Shown here piece after piece: positions 35,763 through 45,553 of a stretch of DNA of 64,000 nt. The notes under the pieces are model-generated. The model had not been told where the DNA came from. It was given only the letters and a program-made list of their open reading frames with translations, and made no database searches. The position numbers and the translations under genes were made by a program. The stretch lies in assembly GCA_963766365.1 (NCBI GenBank), contig CAVXZK010000011.1, forward strand, positions 1 to 64,000. Reading direction: 5' to 3'. Source of the stretch: JALORV01 sp963766365. GTDB taxonomy: Bacteria; Pseudomonadota; Gammaproteobacteria; Burkholderiales; Burkholderiaceae_F. How positions within the stretch are numbered: the first letter of the stretch is position 1; each line of letters begins with the position of its first letter.

Positions 35763-36139
35763 TGGCCGCCTCGCCCAGCCCCGCAGGTATTGGTTCCAAG
35801 CGACTCGTCGTCGGTGCGCACTACGGCGTCGGCAACTTCCTGCTGCAGCGGCTGACCGCCGTCGTTCTGACGGCGTTCACGCTGTTCCTGGCGCTGCGCC
35901 TCGTTCTTGGCGGACAGCTCGGCTACGACGGCTGGGCCGCGCTCTTCGTGCCCCTGTGGATGAAGATCGTCACCCTGGTGGCGCTGCTCGCGTTGTTTTA
36001 TCACGCGTGGATTGGCGTTCGAGACATCTGGATGGACTACGTCAAGCCGACCGGCATCCGCCTGGCGCTGCAGATGCTGACGGTTCTATGGCTGGTGTTC
36101 TGCGCGGTATGGTCCGTGCAGATTCTCTGGAGAGTCTGA
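35762..36139 (+). CDS. sdhD: Succinate dehydrogenase hydrophobic membrane anchor subunit
   Basis: The 125-residue protein has three membrane helices and the motifs GVGNFLLQRLTAVVL and FYHAWIGVRDIWMDYVKP, where the histidine and aspartate-tyrosine pair contribute to haem and quinone binding. The ATG at 35762 uses the last base of the sdhC stop. sdhA follows after 3 bases. Confidence 0.93.
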   Translation: MAASPSPAGIGSKRLVVGAHYGVGNFLLQRLTAVVLTAFTLFLALRLVLGGQLGYDGWAALFVPLWMKIVTLVALLALFYHAWIGVRDIWMDYVKPTGIRLALQMLTVLWLVFCAVWSVQILWRV

Positions 36140-36142
36140 GTC

Positions 36143-37918
36143 ATGTCGGCTGCATCGAAAGTGGCTCGTCGTCGTTTTGACGCGGTGATCGTCGGCGCCG
36201 GTGGCTCGGGCATGCGGTGTTCCCTGCAGTTGGCGGAGGCGGGCCTCAACGTCGCTGTTCTTTCGAAAGTCTTCCCGACGCGCTCGCACACGGTGGCCGC
36301 GCAGGGTGGTATCGGCGCCTCGCTCGGCAACATGACCGAGGACTCGTGGCTCTGGCACATGTTCGACACGGTCAAGGGTTCCGATTATCTCGGCGACCAG
36401 GACGCGATCGAGTTCATGTGTCGCGAGGCGCCGAAGGTCGTCTATGAGCTCGAGCACTTTGGCATGCCATTTGACCGCAATCCGGACGGCACGATCTACC
36501 AGCGGCCGTTCGGCGGACACTCCGCAAATTTTGGTGAAAAGCCGGTGCCGCGCGCCTGCGCCGCCGCGGACCGAACTGGGCACGCACTGCTGCACACGCT
36601 TTACCAGCGCAACGTACGCAGTCGCACGCAGTTCTTTGTTGAGTGGATGGCGCTCGACCTGGTGCGCGACGCCGAAGGGGCGGTTGTCGGCGTGGTCGGC
36701 CTCGAGATGGAGACCGGCGAACTGATGATCTTCGAGTCGAAGGCCACGGTGCTGGCGACCGGCGGTGCCGGACGCATTTGGGCCGCCTCGACCAACGCCT
36801 ATATAAACACGGGCGACGGCATGGGCATGGCGGCGCGCGCCGGCGTTCCGCTCGAGGACATGGAGTTCTGGCAGTTCCATCCGACCGGCGTCGCCGGCGC
36901 GGGAGTGCTGATTACCGAGGGCGTGCGCGGCGAGGGCGGGATACTGCTCAACTGCAATGGCGAGCGCTTCATGGAGCGCTATGCGCCGACGCTGAAGGAC
37001 CTCGCTCCGCGCGACTTCGTCTCGCGCAGCATGGACCAGGAGATCAAGGAAGGGCGCGGCTGCGGTCCGCAAAAGGACCACGTGCTTCTCAAGCTCGATC
37101 ATCTCGGCGCCGAAACGATCATGAAGCGGCTGCCGTCGATCCGCGAGATCGCGATCAAGTTCGCCAACGTCGATCCGATCAGGGAGCCGATCCCGGTGGT
37201 GCCGACGATCCACTACCAGATGGGGGGCATTCCAACGAACTATCACGGCGAGGTCGTGGCGCCGAAGGGTGGCAACCCCAACACCGTGGTGCCGGGGCTC
37301 TACGCGATCGGAGAGTGCGCTTGCGTATCCGTCCACGGCGCCAACCGGCTCGGCACCAACTCGCTGCTCGACCTCGTGGTGTTCGGCCGTGCCGCCGGCA
37401 ACCACATCGTCGGCCAGAACTACAAGGCGCAGGAGCATCGCGCGTTGCCGGCCGACGCGGGTGATGCGGCTGTGTCACGGGTCGCATCGCTCGACGCGCG
37501 CGGCAAGGGTGAGCGCGTGCAGGACGTCGCGGACGCCATCCGCACTACGATGCAGACGCACTGTGGCGTGTTCCGGACGGGCAAGCTCCTCGACGAGGGG
37601 GTTGCGAAGATCCTCGACCTCGCCGAGCGCTCGAAGCACGTGGCGATCACGGACAAGAGCAAGGTCTTCAACACCGCGCGCATCGAAGCGCTCGAGCTCG
37701 ACAACCTGGTCGAGACCGCTAAGGCGACCATCATCTCCGCTGCAGCCCGCTCCGAGAGCCGTGGTGCGCACGCGCGTGACGACTACCCGGAACGTGATGA
37801 CGCGCAGTGGCTGCGCCATTCGCTGTTTTATTCCGCCGGCAACCGCCTCGACTACAAACCCGTCAACATGAAGCCACTGACGGTCGAATCGTTTGCTCCC
37901 AAGAAGAGGACGTTCTAG
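36143..37918 (+). CDS. sdhA: Succinate dehydrogenase flavoprotein subunit
   Basis: This 591-residue subunit oxidises succinate to fumarate with covalently bound FAD. FAD-binding GAGGSGMRC and the flavin-attachment histidine in RSHTVAAQGG are present, followed by the capping domain and the catalytic arginine region (LGTNSLLDLVVFGRAAG). Length and motifs are normal. It is coupled between sdhD and sdhB. Confidence 0.97.
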   Translation: MSAASKVARRRFDAVIVGAGGSGMRCSLQLAEAGLNVAVLSKVFPTRSHTVAAQGGIGASLGNMTEDSWLWHMFDTVKGSDYLGDQDAIEFMCREAPKVVYELEHFGMPFDRNPDGTIYQRPFGGHSANFGEKPVPRACAAADRTGHALLHTLYQRNVRSRTQFFVEWMALDLVRDAEGAVVGVVGLEMETGELMIFESKATVLATGGAGRIWAASTNAYINTGDGMGMAARAGVPLEDMEFWQFHPTGVAGAGVLITEGVRGEGGILLNCNGERFMERYAPTLKDLAPRDFVSRSMDQEIKEGRGCGPQKDHVLLKLDHLGAETIMKRLPSIREIAIKFANVDPIREPIPVVPTIHYQMGGIPTNYHGEVVAPKGGNPNTVVPGLYAIGECACVSVHGANRLGTNSLLDLVVFGRAAGNHIVGQNYKAQEHRALPADAGDAAVSRVASLDARGKGERVQDVADAIRTTMQTHCGVFRTGKLLDEGVAKILDLAERSKHVAITDKSKVFNTARIEALELDNLVETAKATIISAAARSESRGAHARDDYPERDDAQWLRHSLFYSAGNRLDYKPVNMKPLTVESFAPKKRTF

Positions 37919-37920
37919 CC

Positions 37921-38679
37921 ATGACGGCGACGAGCAACGTTGAAACGGGCGCTTTGGCGGCCACCACGGGAACGCGGACGGTGCGCTTCGAGATCTACCG
38001 CTACGACCCGGAAAAGGACGCGAAGCCCTACATGCAGCGGCTCGAGGTCCAGCTGCAACCGGCAGACAAGATGCTGCTCGATGCTCTGATCCGCATCAAG
38101 AGCGACGTTGACGACAGCCTGTCTCTGCGCCGCTCGTGCCGCGAGGGAGTGTGCGGCTCCGATGCGATGAACATCAACGGCAGAAACGGCCTGGCGTGCA
38201 TCACGAACCTGCGCGACCTGAAGGAGCCGATCGTGCTGCGGCCGCTGCCGGGCCTGCCGGTGATCCGTGACCTGATCGTCGACATGTCGCAGTTCTTCAA
38301 GCAGTACCACTCTATCAAGCCTTTCCTCATCAATGACACGCCGCCGCCCGAGAAGGAACGGCTGCAGTCGCCCGAGGAACGCGAGGAGTTGAACGGCCTG
38401 TACGAGTGCATCCTGTGTGCCTGCTGCTCGACCAGTTGCCCCAGCTTCTGGTGGAACCCGGACAAGTTCGTCGGCCCAGCCGGCCTGCTGCAGGCCTACC
38501 GGTTCATCGCCGACAGCCGTGACCAGGCCACCAACGAGCGGCTCGACAATCTGAACGACCCGTACCGCCTGTTCCGCTGCCACACGATCATGAACTGCGT
38601 CGATGTCTGCCCGAAGGAGCTGAATCCGACGCGCGCGATCGGCAAGATCCGGGACATGCTGGTCCGGCGCGATGTCTGA
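37921..38679 (+). CDS. sdhB: Succinate dehydrogenase iron-sulfur subunit
   Basis: The 252-residue protein carries electrons from FAD to quinone. The 2Fe-2S cysteines lie in RSCREGVCGSDAM, and the 4Fe-4S and 3Fe-4S cysteines in CILCACCSTSCPS and CHTIMNCVDVCPK. The ATG at 37921, 2 bases after the sdhA stop, is used; the frame is open upstream. A 15-residue N-terminal extension is present. Confidence 0.96.
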   Translation: MTATSNVETGALAATTGTRTVRFEIYRYDPEKDAKPYMQRLEVQLQPADKMLLDALIRIKSDVDDSLSLRRSCREGVCGSDAMNINGRNGLACITNLRDLKEPIVLRPLPGLPVIRDLIVDMSQFFKQYHSIKPFLINDTPPPEKERLQSPEEREELNGLYECILCACCSTSCPSFWWNPDKFVGPAGLLQAYRFIADSRDQATNERLDNLNDPYRLFRCHTIMNCVDVCPKELNPTRAIGKIRDMLVRRDV

Positions 38680-38945
38680 TGATGGCTGTCGTCATCGGTG
38701 ACCTGGAACGGCGGCGGCTGCGCTGGCGCGCCCGCCGGGGGTTGCTGGAAAATGACATCATCGTCACACGCTACCTGGACCGGCATGGGCAGGACCTGAC
38801 GGCCGACGGCGTCCTGGCGCTGGAGGCCCTCCTGGACCTCCCGGACAACGAACTTCTCGACCTTTTGCTGGGGCGCAAAGAGCCGGCCGGCACTCTCGAT
38901 GACAATGCCGTTCGCACTGTCCTGGACGGACTGCGGTCCGTCTGA
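38679..38945 (+). CDS. sdhE: Succinate dehydrogenase assembly factor 2 (FAD assembly factor)
   Basis: SdhE promotes covalent flavin attachment to SdhA. The 88-residue helical protein has RRLRWRARRGLLENDIIVTRYLD, close to the family's RGMxE-type motif with RGLLEND, and LLDLPDNELLDLLLGRKEP. It overlaps the sdhB stop as TGATG and is followed by gltA after 27 bases. Confidence 0.9.
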   Translation: MMAVVIGDLERRRLRWRARRGLLENDIIVTRYLDRHGQDLTADGVLALEALLDLPDNELLDLLLGRKEPAGTLDDNAVRTVLDGLRSV

Positions 38946-38972
38946 ACTCACCTCGAACCCGGGAAAAAGACC

Positions 38973-40289
<1,317 letters not shown>

Positions 40290-40306
40290 GCCGGATCACT
40301 GGCCAC

Positions 40307-40334
40307 GAAAGCGGCACCTGCGGGCGCCGCTTTC
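40307..40334 (+). terminator. Hairpin after gltA, possibly bidirectional
   Basis: GAAAGCGGC (40307-40315) and GCCGCTTTC (40326-40334) pair over 9 bases around a 10-base loop. It lies between gltA and the convergent gene ending at 40351, so it can serve both. Confidence 0.68.
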
Positions 40335-40350
40335 GCTTGCAGACAGCGAC

Positions 40351-40728
40351 TCAGGCCAGAGCCTTGGCCTTAAGGCGCTGGAATTCCTCCGGCGCAATCG
40401 TGCCGGCGTCGAGCAGCGCCTTCGCATCGGCGATCTGCTCGGCCGGCGACTTGCCCGCGACTTGCCGGATGTAGGCATCGGTATCGGCCTTCGCCCGTTG
40501 CAGCGCGGCGCGCTGCCGCTCCGCCATGCCGTCGCCGCGCGCGATGATGTACACCAGCGCGGTCAGCATCGGCAGGAAGATCAGGCCAACGATCCAGGCG
40601 GCTTTCGCGAAGCCACTGACCTTGTCGTCGCGGAACAGGTCGGTGATCACCTGGAACATCACGAACAGGTAGGCGATGAACAGGAACGCCGAGAAGATCA
40701 GCCACACGGAATCCCAGAAATTGCTCAT
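40351..40728 (-). CDS. Membrane protein with PLDc_N-like and SHOCT domains
   Basis: The 125-residue product has two membrane helices (SVWLIFSAFLFIAYLFVMFQVI and AAWIVGLIFLPMLTALVYIIARG, the PLDc_N-type pair) and ends with a short SHOCT domain (AEQIADAKALLDAGTIAPEEFQRLKAKAL). SHOCT domains are small oligomerising units often added to membrane or envelope proteins. The role is unknown. The ATG at 40728 is used; the frame is open far upstream. Confidence 0.75.
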   Translation of the reverse strand: MSNFWDSVWLIFSAFLFIAYLFVMFQVITDLFRDDKVSGFAKAAWIVGLIFLPMLTALVYIIARGDGMAERQRAALQRAKADTDAYIRQVAGKSPAEQIADAKALLDAGTIAPEEFQRLKAKALA

Positions 40729-41003
40729 CGTCTTCCTCTCAGAGTGATTGTGCGCCGTGCCCCGGGCTGCTCGCAGCGCAAAGCACCGCCCCCGCGTTGG
40801 TGGGCAATGGTGGGTCCGCAATGAAGGCGGACAGGGCGGGCGCGAGCGTACTACACGGCACCGAACACGCTCGCGCCGATGGGCCGAGACGGTTGCGTCG
40901 TGGCGGGGTAGGGCGCCTTTCCGACGCACGGCCGGGCAGCCGCGCCGCGGACTTGTCGTCTGCCGTTGACACGTTGTGCCGCTCGGAGCATCGTCAAACG
41001 ACC

Positions 41004-41534
41004 ATGACGCGCCGCCTGTTGCAAGTTCTGCTGATCGCTGTGATCGCCGCCGTTGTGCCGGTCAGCGTGTCCGCACAGCTCTACAAGTGGGTCGGCGCCG
41101 ACGGCACGGTCAACTATGGGGACACGCCGCCGAAGGGCGCGAAGGACGTGCGCGTCGTCGGCAAGGACTCCGGCAGCCTGACGGTGGTGCCGGGAATCAC
41201 GCCCGAACAGCGCGAGCGGCTGCGCCAGCGTGAGGAGCAGCGGCGCATCGAAACGCTCGAGCGCGAGGTGCAGGAGTTGCGGGCGCGCGAGGAAGCGCGT
41301 GCCAGTGCGCCTCCGGAGGTCGTCTACGAAGAGGTCTACGTCCCGGTATACGGCGGCAACTGGCCAGGGGCGCGACCTCCGGGCCATCGGCCGGGCAGGC
41401 CCGATCAACCGATCGGCAGGCCCAAGCCAGAACATCCGATCGCCAAACCGCGTCCGCCGGATCGCACGCCGCCGGTGGAAGACCTTCCCGCGGCCGTTCC
41501 GCGCAATCCGACGGGCGCGATGCGGCGGCTCTGA
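41004..41534 (+). CDS. DUF4124-domain exported protein
   Basis: The 176-residue protein has a signal peptide (RLLQVLLIAVIAAVVPVSVSA) and the DUF4124 pattern QLYKWVGADGTVNYGDTPPKGAK at the mature N-terminus. A charged helix follows (residues 68-100, ERLRQREEQRRIETLEREVQEL) and then a proline-rich, low-complexity tail. DUF4124 proteins are common in the envelope of betaproteobacteria and lack a known function. Confidence 0.8.
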   Translation: MTRRLLQVLLIAVIAAVVPVSVSAQLYKWVGADGTVNYGDTPPKGAKDVRVVGKDSGSLTVVPGITPEQRERLRQREEQRRIETLEREVQELRAREEARASAPPEVVYEEVYVPVYGGNWPGARPPGHRPGRPDQPIGRPKPEHPIAKPRPPDRTPPVEDLPAAVPRNPTGAMRRL

Positions 41535-41549
41535 GCCGGCCCGCGGGCA

Positions 41550-42257
41550 TCAGGCTGACGGCATCTCCGCCAGCGCCACCGGTTCGATCACCAGTCCATG
41601 GTCGGTGCGGTGCATCGGCATCGCGAACCCGAAGCGGTTAGCCGTGGCCGCGTGCTCGAGGTCCGACACCGGCAGGTGCGGGTAGGCGGGATCCCCAAAG
41701 CGGCGGCCGAAATCCGATTGGCGTACGCGGCGCTCGTAGGCCGTGACGTCGGGTGACCGTCCGAGCAGGTAAGCCTCGATCAGGTCCGCGCAGGCATGGT
41801 CCTCGTCGCCGTCGCGGTCGGTCCACAGGCCGGTGATGACAAAGGTGACTGTGTCGGCGTCGAGGCGATGGATGTAGGCGGCTGTCGCGTGTGCACAGAC
41901 CAGGCTGCCGGCCAGGACCTCGGAAGCGTGGTCGCAATCGATCAGCCCGCGCACGCCACCGGCGGTGTACTGGATCAGCGTGACACCGGAGAGGTCCAGC
42001 CCGCTCACCTGTGATGGCGAATTGCCAAAGTCCAGGCCTGGCACCTGCGCACCGCCGCCGTGCGCGCCGGTGGTCAGCGAGCGCGGGTAGCGCGACCTGA
42101 GCTCGTCAATTTCATCGAGCGTGTGCGCGGGTACCACGGCCCGTGCACCGCCGGCGAACGCATACGCCGCTGTGGTGAAGGAACGCAGCACGTCGATGAC
42201 GACGACCACGCCCTCGAGTTCGTGCCCGTGGGCGAGGTCGGACTTCAGGATCTTCAT
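41550..42257 (-). CDS. 2-phosphosulfolactate phosphatase family protein (ComB-like)
   Basis: The 235-residue protein shows the ComB pattern: VVVVIDVLRSFTTAAYAFAGGA near the N-terminus, LDFGNSPSQV, and TLIQYTAGGVRGL. ComB makes sulfolactate in coenzyme M synthesis in methanogens, but homologues are widespread in bacteria without that pathway, so the substrate here is uncertain. The ATG at 42257 is preferred over a GTG two codons upstream. It follows the KOR-associated gene by 34 bases on the same strand. Confidence 0.75.
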   Translation of the reverse strand: MKILKSDLAHGHELEGVVVVIDVLRSFTTAAYAFAGGARAVVPAHTLDEIDELRSRYPRSLTTGAHGGGAQVPGLDFGNSPSQVSGLDLSGVTLIQYTAGGVRGLIDCDHASEVLAGSLVCAHATAAYIHRLDADTVTFVITGLWTDRDGDEDHACADLIEAYLLGRSPDVTAYERRVRQSDFGRRFGDPAYPHLPVSDLEHAATANRFGFAMPMHRTDHGLVIEPVALAEMPSA

Positions 42258-42291
42258 CGTCACCGCGGACGCAGTCTGCGCGCGCTGCGGA

Positions 42292-44514
42292 TCACATGAA
42301 CGGCTTGGCGCGCTCCAGCAGTTCCTCGAGCCCCGGTTCGTTCGGGTTCTTCGGCTTGCCCGGATGGATGATCGCCACCTGGCACGCCTCGGCGGCCTCG
42401 ACCATGTGGCGGTAGGTGCCGGCGTTCACGTCCTTGATGTACGCCTGCTTGTTCTCGTTGTATCCGAACAGCTTGTCGTTGATGTTCTGGCACTCGTTGC
42501 AGCTCGAGCAGCGCGTGGTCTCGATCCATGGCTCGTCGGAGGGCGGCGGTGCCGCCTCGGCCACGGCTTCCGCGGTGGGCGCGGCAGCCTGCTGGGCGGC
42601 AGGCTCGGCAGCGGCGCTAGCGGCGCTGGGTGCCGCCACCGCGGCCGACAGTTTCAGCGCTTCGATGTCCTGCCGCTTCTGCTCTTCCCAGGCTGCCTTC
42701 TCGCGTGCCAGCGCCTGCTCGGCGTGCGAGTTATGAATGCCCCCGTGCTCCTGGAGCCGGTGCCACAGCAGCACGCAACGGCGCGTGGCCTGCACCAGCC
42801 TCGAATCGACGATCACGCGATGCAGCCGGTTCGAGCCGTCGACGGCGAGCACGTACGGAATGCGCTCCGCGGCCTGCCGCTCCGTCAATGCCAGCCAGTC
42901 GGCCACCGGCACCATCGCGGAGGTCCAGCGGTCGCGCGGCACGACGGCGAAGTGGTGGGCATGGCGCCGGTCGCACAGCACGAAGTCGGCATAAGTGAAG
43001 CGAACCCGCTCCTGCACGCGCTGCAGGTCCTCGTCGGCGAACTCGAACTCCTCGACCGGCCAGTCTTCCTCCGCATTGCGGTTGTTCTCGAACGAGAACC
43101 GGGTCGCCCAGTTGCTGCCGGCGTTGGCGTCGTAGGTGAAAGCCGGGAAGGCTCGCGACTTCATTGCAGCCGCTGCCGTGAGGTACGGCGGCAGCTCGCT
43201 CGCCTCGGCGGGTGAGCCGTTGAACAGGCTGAACAGCGCCGGCCCGAGACAGCTCATGCCGTGCCGGACGCGGTCGCGCAGCGCATACAGGTTCGAAGCG
43301 GTCGACTGCATGACGAACATGCCGCCGAGTCCCATCGCCGTCGTCGCCAGCCGCGCGCTGCGGATGCCGAACGCAAAATGCCCCTGGCCGATGGCCGCTT
43401 CCTCGAGCAGGTCAGTGTGCTGGACCAGCACCTTGACCGGCATGCCGGCGGACAGCATCTCCATCAGTGCCGCGTTCTCCGGCGCGTCGTTGCGCTGGGG
43501 CGGGATGCAGACCAGGTAATCGGGAAATTGCGCGAGGTCATCGGCCGTCAGCGCATGCTCGTCATAGCGCTCGAAGAAGGCGTCGTGATCGGCCTCGACA
43601 TAGCCGCCGCGTGCCTCGAGCTCCGCCACCGCGATCGCCTTCACGACCTCAACCAGCTTCGGCAGGCGCGTGCGATGCGCCTCGATCGCCGTCGCACAGT
43701 CGCTGAAGATGAACTCGTAGACCGGTTCCGTTCCGGCCCCCCGAGGATCGGGATAAAACGGCTGGCTGCGCAGCACCGACAGCGCCCATTCGATCCTTTG
43801 GCGCCGGCTCGCGGGCAGTTCGTCCTTCGGCACGTTGCGCGCGACCAGGCGCGACATCGCAGAGAAGTCGAACACGTCGTCGTGCAGCGAACCGAAGCCG
43901 GACTTCAGCGCCTCCGGCTGCTGGCCCGCCTGCGAATGTACGAAGGCGGCACGCAGGATGTCCGAGAGCCTGCGCACTAGGTGGTCGACCAGCACCCGGA
44001 AGTGCGTGGTCTTCTCGGCGTGCACACTCTGCCAGGCGCGCCTCAGGAAGCGCGCCGTCAGCGCCTTGTCGCAATCCAGCACCTCGCCGTCGATGTCCAG
44101 CGACTCGACCGCGCGCCGCAGGATCTCGCGCACGTTGTCGTCGCGACCGGCGGCCTTGTCGGCGGCGAGTGGCCACAGGTCCGTCAGCAGGCCCGTCGCT
44201 CCTCCGGCGACCAGTGCCCGGATCTCGCGTTCGAGCCGGAGCAATTGCTTGCGCAGGCGTTCGCCCTCGATGCCGCGCGGCGCGATGTCGGTGATCAGGC
44301 CACCCATCACCGACGACAGCGACTCGACGTACGCGCCGCCCGCATCGCCTGAAAGCAGCACGACCGGATAGTCGTAGCGCAGCCTCGGCAGGTCGCGGTA
44401 GGCCGCGAGCAGGGCGGGGCGGAAATCCGCCGACAGCTCGGCGAGTCCATCGCCGGCACGTTTCCCGGTCATGTGGAAGACCGTCTGATCCTGGAATTTG
44501 GCGGCCATGTCCAT
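42292..44514 (-). CDS. KOR-cluster-associated large protein with a C-terminal Fe-S motif
   Basis: This 740-residue protein is the last gene of the first 2-oxoacid oxidoreductase cluster. Near the C-terminus it has CSSCNEC followed 31 residues later by another Cys (EACQVAII), a ferredoxin-like 4Fe-4S motif of the CxxCxxC...C type. The part around PVKVLVQHTDLLEE through GPALFSLFNGSP resembles, by order and spacing, the thiamine domain at the C-terminus of pyruvate:ferredoxin oxidoreductases, but the GDG and SNTGGQ motifs are missing, so it would not bind thiamine diphosphate. An alanine-rich linker (about residues 625-665) joins the parts. I infer an electron-transfer or scaffold role; no function is established. 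Confidence 0.55.
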   Translation of the reverse strand: MDMAAKFQDQTVFHMTGKRAGDGLAELSADFRPALLAAYRDLPRLRYDYPVVLLSGDAGGAYVESLSSVMGGLITDIAPRGIEGERLRKQLLRLEREIRALVAGGATGLLTDLWPLAADKAAGRDDNVREILRRAVESLDIDGEVLDCDKALTARFLRRAWQSVHAEKTTHFRVLVDHLVRRLSDILRAAFVHSQAGQQPEALKSGFGSLHDDVFDFSAMSRLVARNVPKDELPASRRQRIEWALSVLRSQPFYPDPRGAGTEPVYEFIFSDCATAIEAHRTRLPKLVEVVKAIAVAELEARGGYVEADHDAFFERYDEHALTADDLAQFPDYLVCIPPQRNDAPENAALMEMLSAGMPVKVLVQHTDLLEEAAIGQGHFAFGIRSARLATTAMGLGGMFVMQSTASNLYALRDRVRHGMSCLGPALFSLFNGSPAEASELPPYLTAAAAMKSRAFPAFTYDANAGSNWATRFSFENNRNAEEDWPVEEFEFADEDLQRVQERVRFTYADFVLCDRRHAHHFAVVPRDRWTSAMVPVADWLALTERQAAERIPYVLAVDGSNRLHRVIVDSRLVQATRRCVLLWHRLQEHGGIHNSHAEQALAREKAAWEEQKRQDIEALKLSAAVAAPSAASAAAEPAAQQAAAPTAEAVAEAAPPPSDEPWIETTRCSSCNECQNINDKLFGYNENKQAYIKDVNAGTYRHMVEAAEACQVAIIHPGKPKNPNEPGLEELLERAKPFM

Positions 44515-44543
44515 GGCGGCGAACCTCTGTAGTTGGTCGGCGA

Positions 44544-45530
44544 TCAGGCGGCGCGCTGCTCGAGCACTTCGTCCGGCCAGATGGTGAACTTGTCGAATTC
44601 CTTGTTGAGCCCCGCGCGGATCGCTTCGGCGGTACGGGGCTGCCCGGCACCGCGCAGCTCGTCGTAACAGGGCACGCTCGGGTCGTGGTACAGGATGCCG
44701 ACCGGAATCGGATCCGTCGACGACGCGATCTCGCGTGCCTGGTGGATATTCAGCGGGTCGTGCTCACGCTGGTTCTTGTAGATCCGGCTCGTCTCGGCGC
44801 TGGCCTGCAGGCCATTCTCGTGCGTCAGCAGCAGCGTCTTGCCCGGGTCGTGCAACCATGGTTCGAACGCCTTGGGCAACCACTCGGGGCAGCGCTGGAT
44901 GATGCGTACAAACGAAAAGCCGCGATGCTTGAAGGCCTTGGCGATGATGTCGTAGAGCAGTTCCGGGATCCAGTCCACACCCTGCGCCACGAACGAGGCG
45001 TTCTGCACACCCAGCGTCACGGAGAGCGGATTCAGCGGTTCGAGCAGACTGCCGCGCGGCGTCGTGTTGCTCTTGAACCCCACCGGCGACGTCGGCGAGG
45101 CCTGCTTCTTGGTCAGCCCATAGACCTGGTTGTCGTGCAGGATCACCGTCAGGTTCATGTTGTAGCGAATGGCGTGGATCCAGTGCGCCGCGCCGATGCT
45201 GCAGCAGTCGCCGTCGCCGGTGTTGACGAAGACGTTCAGGTCAGGCCGCGCCATCTTCACGCCTTCGGCGAGAGGGAAAGCGCGGCCGTGGATCCCGTGG
45301 AAACCGTAGGTCTTCATGTAGTGCGGGAAGCGGCTCGAGCAACCGATACCGGACACGAACACGGTGCGCTCGGGCGCGAGGTTCTCGTCTCGGCACAGGC
45401 GCTGCACCGCTGTGAGGATCGCGTTGTCACCGCAACCGCTGCACCAGCGCGGCACGCCGCCCTGGTAGTCCTCGAGTTCGTGGCGTTCCTCGTGCAGCTT
45501 GATGATGCATTGACTGAGTGCAGAGCCCAT
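44544..45530 (-). CDS. korB: 2-oxoacid:acceptor oxidoreductase beta subunit, cluster 1
   Basis: The 328-residue subunit binds thiamine diphosphate: PRWCSGCGDNAIL at the N-terminus, GIGCSSRFPHYM, then GDGDCCSIGAAHWIHAIRYNMN, which is the GDG...N metal and cofactor site. A PVGFKSNTTPRGSLLEPLNPLS loop follows, as in 2-oxoglutarate and related enzymes. With the fused gamma-alpha subunit upstream it should form an alpha-beta type oxidoreductase that decarboxylates a 2-oxoacid and passes electrons to ferredoxin or a flavoprotein. Substrate is inferred to be 2-oxoglutarate from context and similarity. Confidence 0.86.
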   Translation of the reverse strand: MGSALSQCIIKLHEERHELEDYQGGVPRWCSGCGDNAILTAVQRLCRDENLAPERTVFVSGIGCSSRFPHYMKTYGFHGIHGRAFPLAEGVKMARPDLNVFVNTGDGDCCSIGAAHWIHAIRYNMNLTVILHDNQVYGLTKKQASPTSPVGFKSNTTPRGSLLEPLNPLSVTLGVQNASFVAQGVDWIPELLYDIIAKAFKHRGFSFVRIIQRCPEWLPKAFEPWLHDPGKTLLLTHENGLQASAETSRIYKNQREHDPLNIHQAREIASSTDPIPVGILYHDPSVPCYDELRGAGQPRTAEAIRAGLNKEFDKFTIWPDEVLEQRAA

Positions 45531-45553
45531 CGTTTGCTTTCCTTCGTTTCGTT

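Noticed and set aside
42292..44514. Functional pyruvate:ferredoxin oxidoreductase
   Set aside because: The resemblance covers only part of the protein and the thiamine-binding GDG and SNTGGQ motifs are missing.
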